Assembly: GCA_903854365.1 (NCBI GenBank)
Contig: CAINWE010000187.1
Span: 1 to 9,167, forward strand
Direction: 5' to 3'
Length of the DNA stretch: 9,167 nt
Source of the DNA: Oligoflexia bacterium
Lineage (GTDB): Bacteria > Bdellovibrionota > UBA1018
Of the stretch, positions 5,891 through 9,167 are shown one piece after another. Position 1 is the stretch's first letter. The number at the start of each line of letters is the position of its first letter. The notes below the pieces were generated by a model. The model ran no database searches. It saw nothing but the letters and a program-made list of their open reading frames with translations, and was not told where the DNA came from. Made by a program: the position numbers and the translations under genes.

Positions 5891-7072
5891 ATGCTCACTC
5901 GCGCAAACGCTCACCACCCGGATTGGAAAAGTGAACTCCTCCAATCCATCACCACCGTACAGGAGCTCGTAGAACTGAACCTTGTCTCGGAGAAAGAGCG
6001 CCCCCAACTCGAGGAGATCTCAAAAACATTTAAAATGAGGATCACGCCTTACTACGCAAAACTGATTGAGAATTCGCCAGATTGCCCCATTCGCAAACAA
6101 GCCATTCCCGCTCTCAGCGAAAACGACCCTTCCCTTCCCCCGTGGGCGACCGATTGGAGTCAGAAAATTTATGGTCGACCTGCACCTTGGCATCCCGACC
6201 CCATCGGTGACCTGACCTTTCAGGCGGCTCCTCGCCTCACGCATCGCTATCGACACCGAGCGATTCTCCACCTTTCATCGATGTGCGCTCTTTATTGTCG
6301 CTTCTGTTTTCGCAAATCCCACCTGAACGACGAAAGTCGAACGCTTTATGAAGGAGGACTGGACCCTGCATTTGCTTACCTGCGAGCACATTCTGACATC
6401 TCTGAGCTGATTCTCACAGGAGGCGATCCACTCTCCCTCTCTGACGCTATGCTCGAGAAGGTCTTTCGTCAGGTCAACTCCATTCCAAACATCAAAACTC
6501 TCAGAATCCACTCACGCATGGCAGTTACCTTGCCAGCCCGCTTCACGGAATCCCTACTTCAAATTCTGGGAACCGACTGGCAGTTTAACATCTGCCTAGT
6601 CAGTCACTTTAATCACCCCAAAGAGCTCACCCACTTTGCGCGCCGAAAGCTCTCTGAGTTGCGCCGAGCAGGCATCACACTTTTAAATCAATCGGTCTTA
6701 ATGAAAGACGTCAACAATTCAGTGACGACACTCCAAACGCTCTTTCAAACGCTCTACGAATGTGGAGTCATCCCTTATTATTTGCACCATCCTGACTGGA
6801 CGCCAGGGACCTTTTCATTTCGGGTCTCCATTCATGAAGGACAGAACCTCATGCGTGCGCTCCGAGGACTCATTCCAGGCCCAGCACTTCCCGACTATGT
6901 TTTAGATTTACCGCAAGGCCAGGGTAAGACCTCGCTTTTATGCAGTCCCCTTGAAATCGTCGATCAATACTCCAGCGACTCACTCTCGGGCACCGTATAT
7001 GCAGCCATTCCTCCTTCGACCCGCAAGACACAGGCCGAAAGAACGCTTTATTTAGATATCGCCGCAACCTGA
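5891..7072 (+). CDS. Radical SAM lysine 2,3-aminomutase family protein, EpmB-like
   Basis: A 393-residue enzyme of the KamA family, which uses a 4Fe-4S cluster, S-adenosylmethionine and PLP to move an amino group from C2 to C3. The cluster motif is CALYCRFC with Cys132, Cys136 and Cys139. LTGGDPLS (175-182) is the family's GGDPL loop. IHSR (206-209) and FNICLVSHFNHP (232-243) follow. Lys346 in LDLPQGQGK is the expected PLP lysine. Asp302 (HHPD) and Asp339 match the two substrate-amine aspartates of lysine aminomutase. The shape (YYLHHPD) resembles EpmB, which makes beta-lysine for elongation factor P, but no epmA or efp gene is in view. A free-lysine aminomutase is the alternative. The N-terminal ~110 residues precede the radical core. 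ATG 5891 has a weak GAAG site. The last 25 bases overlap the convergent gene's end. Confidence 0.9.
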   Translation: MLTRANAHHPDWKSELLQSITTVQELVELNLVSEKERPQLEEISKTFKMRITPYYAKLIENSPDCPIRKQAIPALSENDPSLPPWATDWSQKIYGRPAPWHPDPIGDLTFQAAPRLTHRYRHRAILHLSSMCALYCRFCFRKSHLNDESRTLYEGGLDPAFAYLRAHSDISELILTGGDPLSLSDAMLEKVFRQVNSIPNIKTLRIHSRMAVTLPARFTESLLQILGTDWQFNICLVSHFNHPKELTHFARRKLSELRRAGITLLNQSVLMKDVNNSVTTLQTLFQTLYECGVIPYYLHHPDWTPGTFSFRVSIHEGQNLMRALRGLIPGPALPDYVLDLPQGQGKTSLLCSPLEIVDQYSSDSLSGTVYAAIPPSTRKTQAERTLYLDIAAT

Positions 7073-8451
7073 CCCAAAAGTCGATCCGACTCCGATTGCA
7101 CCCGATGAGAAACAATGGCAAACAGGCTCATTTGCGTCTGATCGTGAAAAATCCCAAGACCCAGACCACCCACCGCCCCAGTTGCACCTCGCTTACCTAC
7201 AGCCGCAAGGTGCCGGCCAAACTGCCTTAACATCACTTTGCCTTTTTGCTTAGAAACACCGACTCCATCTTTTTCAGTCGCATTTGACAACGGATTTAAG
7301 AACGAGATCAGCGTAGTTAAAAGAGTATCCTCCTCATTCGAAACTTTCTTAGCCGCGCCGGAGCGCATAAAGGTCGAATCCAAACCGGGCTCCTCCGGAC
7401 CCCCTGATAAGGCATCCAATAACCCCGGAAGTCCTCCCTGATCTTGGAGATCCTGCATCTCATCCATCAAAGCAGCTACCTCATCCGCAAGATCATTCCC
7501 TCCCCCTGCGTCCGGAGGAATCAGTTGAGCCATCGCTCCGGCGGCATTACCGCTCTGCATGTCCCTCATAAACTCAGTTTGATCGGGAATCACACTCATG
7601 AGGTTACCAACCCCACCCGCGGCAGCCACCGCCTTTTGCTCCATCGGACTCGCTGAAGTCAGTACGTCGACGTTTTTCCCCTGCGATGAACACGAAGATG
7701 CCCCACACACAACACCCGCAGAGACGGATGAAGTCACCGTCGCGGTACCTCCTGCAGCTCCCGAAGTCGCCCCTGTTTGCAAACCAGCCGATGCGCCAGA
7801 CGGCATCAACCGATCGATGCTCGCGCAGGTTTGCTCGTATGTCGTCTGATCATTGATACAAGCCGTAATTCGCGTACTCAACGAAAACGCCATCATCGCC
7901 GCAGTGAGACAGGACATTCCACGCGTACTAGCTTTAGTTGTAGCAATTTTGTCCAGAATTTTTTTGGCGCTATCCTCGGCGGCTTTTTGCGCAGCCTGCT
8001 TGGATGCCGCAGCAGAGGCTCGAATATCTCTCACCGAGCTGTAGACTTGTTGTCCTAGCCCCAAGCCATCGCCAATCATGCCCACCAGCGTATCCGTTCC
8101 AAAGCTTCCTTGTTCTTTCGCAAGGATCAACGTGGTTACCATATCACCGACTGAATCCATGGCAGCAGCCACATCACAAGCAGCTCCTGAAATTGCTCCC
8201 ACTCCGGGAATCGCAATCTGTGCGCACGCAGCCGTGCAGCCAGCTACGATGGCGCCGTCTATGCCCGATAAGATTTGGTCAGGCAATCGAGCTTCTTTCA
8301 CTTGCTTCAAAGCTTCACATTGAGTTCCGAGCTGAGTGGACGGACTCTTATTCTGAGCGCAAATTGACTCACAGTCAGCCCAAGCGAGCTGCGCAATCCC
8401 TGTACAACTGAGCAAAATCCATAGGAAAAAAAACCGCACAACCCCCCCCAA
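7048..8451 (-). CDS. Exported Ala/Gly-rich protein with many cysteines, unknown function
   Basis: I do not recognise this gene. The product has a signal peptide: Arg6, the core FFFLWILL, then QLAWA with likely cleavage before Asp27. LLSC at 13-16 could instead be a weak lipobox. The mature chain has about 11 Cys (27, 31, 45, 72, 76, 92, 181, 198, 209, 249, 254), all in the first 255 residues, suggesting disulfides in the periplasm or outside. A hydrophobic Ala/Gly segment lies at 65-100, an Ala/Lys/Gln helix with coiled-coil look at 142-170, a Ser/Gly/Ala/Thr-rich linker at 217-258 and an acidic stretch at 313-358. A Gly-rich patch (422-434) lies near the C-terminus. The start is uncertain. 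TTG 8451 opens the frame; GTG 8439 (giving V then RFFFLW) would be a neat signal-peptide start; ATG 8458 is out of frame by one base because of a run of eight G. None has a good ribosome site. Confidence 0.75.
   Translation of the reverse strand: MGGVVRFFFLWILLSCTGIAQLAWADCESICAQNKSPSTQLGTQCEALKQVKEARLPDQILSGIDGAIVAGCTAACAQIAIPGVGAISGAACDVAAAMDSVGDMVTTLILAKEQGSFGTDTLVGMIGDGLGLGQQVYSSVRDIRASAAASKQAAQKAAEDSAKKILDKIATTKASTRGMSCLTAAMMAFSLSTRITACINDQTTYEQTCASIDRLMPSGASAGLQTGATSGAAGGTATVTSSVSAGVVCGASSCSSQGKNVDVLTSASPMEQKAVAAAGGVGNLMSVIPDQTEFMRDMQSGNAAGAMAQLIPPDAGGGNDLADEVAALMDEMQDLQDQGGLPGLLDALSGGPEEPGLDSTFMRSGAAKKVSNEEDTLLTTLISFLNPLSNATEKDGVGVSKQKGKVMLRQFGRHLAAVGKRGATGAVGGLGLGIFHDQTQMSLFAIVSHRVQSESDRLLGQVAAISK
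8442..8449 (-). repeat. G8 homopolymer at the start of the exported Cys protein
   Basis: Eight C on the plus strand (8442-8449) read as eight G on the coding strand, between ATG 8458 and the signal-peptide codons. With seven or ten G, ATG 8458 would be in frame with the whole gene; with eight it gives a short dead frame. A second run of eight T on the coding strand lies at 8426-8433. This is the arrangement of a slippage-based on/off switch, or of a homopolymer length error. Confidence 0.9.
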
Positions 8452-8471
8452 ACTGCATTACTTGACTAATT

Positions 8472-8481
8472 AACTATAGTT
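8472..8481. promoter_or_regulatory. AT-rich palindrome between divergent genes
   Basis: AACTATAGTT is a perfect 10-bp palindrome, nearly extended by TTAA on both sides. It contains TATAGT on both strands, a five-of-six match to a -10 box. On the minus strand it sits 20-30 bases before the possible starts of the exported Cys protein. I find no matching -35 box at 16-18 bases on either strand, so promoter function is only possible. The rest of 8452-8566 shows no other clear signal. Confidence 0.3.
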
Positions 8482-8566
8482 TAACTGATTTCTACTCGAT
8501 TGTTCAATATTTTTCCGAAAAGGCCTGACATTACCCGCACCTCTCCTGAGTTTATTTCATAACCCT

Positions 8567-8692
8567 ATGAAATTAATCGCGTTTTTACCTTGCCTATTTC
8601 CATACACCCCACTTAAGCATCGCGCTCGGATTTTTCTCACTCGGATTGCTCTCAGTATCTGTCTACTTTTTGACGAAAAGACGTCACTATGA
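8567..8692 (+). CDS. Possible 41-residue ORF coupled to the acyltransferase
   Basis: ATG 8567 opens a 41-codon frame whose TGA stop (8690-8692) overlaps the acyltransferase ATG (8689-8691) as ATGA, a typical coupling arrangement. The product begins MKLIAFLPCLF, has a basic middle (KHRARIF) and a second hydrophobic stretch (LTRIALSICLLF). It could be a small membrane peptide or a translated leader. No convincing ribosome site precedes it and I know no relative. The ATGA overlap is the main support, and chance is a real alternative. Confidence 0.3.
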   Translation: MKLIAFLPCLFPYTPLKHRARIFLTRIALSICLLFDEKTSL

Positions 8693-9167
8693 GTCGTCAT
8701 GCAGGTAAAAAGCCGAAGAACAAAACCCTACCCGTCACTTCATTTGCATTTGTGGACGGTCTTCGAGGCAGCTGCGCACTTTATGTGATGATTCACCACG
8801 CCTTTTACCAATTCTGGTTTGATACCCCGAATGGACAGTACTTCCCCGGAGTTTATGGCAAAATTCTAGAAATCTTTAATTACGGACACTTCGCCGTGGG
8901 TTTTTTTATTGTCCTCTCCGGCTTCTGCATTTTTCAAGCAAGTGATTCAAAAGGACCCATCCTTCGGAATGGCCTCAAAGACTACATAATGAGACGCTCC
9001 CTTCGGATTATCCCCCCTTATTATACGGCAATTGGACTGTATTGCGGCGTGGTCGCTCTCATCCCCTCACTACAAACACCTGCAGGGCGCCTCTGGGACG
9101 ACGCTTTACCGATTTTCGATGTCCACAGCCTGCTCTATCATTTTTTATTTCTCCACTGTAACTATTC
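8689..9167 (+). CDS. Acyltransferase 3 family membrane protein (N-terminal part, cut by window end)
   Basis: The first 159 residues of an integral membrane O-acyltransferase of the OafA/YrhL type (acyltransferase family 3), which transfers acetyl or other acyl groups to cell-envelope sugars or peptidoglycan. Visible marks are FVDGLRG (21-27), the catalytic-type His in MIHHAF (34-39), a membrane span with FFIVLSGFCIF (72-82), RRSLRIIPPYY (102-112, the family R-x-x-R-x-x-P motif) and a further hydrophobic span at 111-127. Complete members run ~350-400 residues, or ~600-650 with an SGNH domain, so more than half is missing beyond 9167. ATG 8689 is the first possible start after an in-frame TGA at 8671. 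Its ribosome site is weak (AAAAG, ~10 bases away), so coupling to the short ORF upstream is plausible. The acceptor substrate cannot be told from this part. Confidence 0.92.
   Translation, partial: MSRHAGKKPKNKTLPVTSFAFVDGLRGSCALYVMIHHAFYQFWFDTPNGQYFPGVYGKILEIFNYGHFAVGFFIVLSGFCIFQASDSKGPILRNGLKDYIMRRSLRIIPPYYTAIGLYCGVVALIPSLQTPAGRLWDDALPIFDVHSLLYHFLFLHCNY

Noticed and set aside
7238..8411. Several plus-strand ORFs of 63-135 codons
   Set aside because: They are antisense to the exported Cys protein frame, mutually overlapping, and without motifs or ribosome sites.
1..9167. Defence system, CRISPR array, phage or transposon
   Set aside because: I looked for spaced repeats, transposase or integrase motifs, long terminal inverted repeats and tRNA-like ends on both strands and saw none.

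Overview
The window reads as bacterial chromosomal DNA from a Gram-negative organism, with a foreign-looking stretch at its left end. From about base 1090 rightward the sequence has moderate GC (hand counts 25/60 at 1441-1500 and 28/60 at 1501-1560). It is gene-dense, with short overlaps between genes, good Shine-Dalgarno sites and exported proteins. I cannot fix the taxon. Bdellovibrionota or another delta-type lineage is a guess from general character only. The first ~1060 bases are much richer in GC (42/60 at 421-480, 40/60 at 781-840) and encode different-looking proteins, probably actinobacterial.

Layout. (1) Bases 1-79, minus: the start of a gene with a glycine-rich nucleotide-binding loop, interrupted by an in-frame TGA. 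(2) Bases 122-1387, minus: one open frame that begins as 3-dehydroquinate synthase (aroB) and, just after the GGGTVGD motif, turns into the C-terminal part of an unrelated single-span membrane protein. (3) Bases 1384-4510, minus: a compact aromatic-amino-acid operon. In transcription order it holds a TPR protein, aroE, aroC, aroK and the start of aroB, with overlaps of 50 and 4 bp at the last two joints. (4) Bases 4645-5062, minus: a small exported protein made almost wholly of AGQK tetrapeptides, with a strong intrinsic terminator behind it. (5) Bases 5180-5830, minus: a DedA-family membrane protein. (6) Bases 5891-7072, plus: a radical-SAM lysine 2,3-aminomutase-like enzyme, closest in look to EpmB. 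(7) Bases 7048-8451, minus: a large exported Ala/Gly-rich, Cys-containing protein of unknown function. It overlaps the aminomutase tail to tail and has a run of eight G at its start. (8) Bases 8567-9167, plus: a possible 41-codon leader ORF joined by an ATGA overlap to a membrane acyltransferase that is cut off by the window end.

How they work together: AroB, AroE, AroK and AroC catalyse steps 2, 4, 5 and 7 of the shikimate pathway to chorismate, so region 3 is a coherent biosynthetic unit. The remaining genes show no shared pathway. The most notable items are the abrupt aroB/foreign junction (assembly chimera or true rearrangement), the AGQK-repeat protein, and the poly-G tract at the start of the exported Cys-containing protein. 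I found no tRNA, rRNA, CRISPR array, insertion sequence or integrase.
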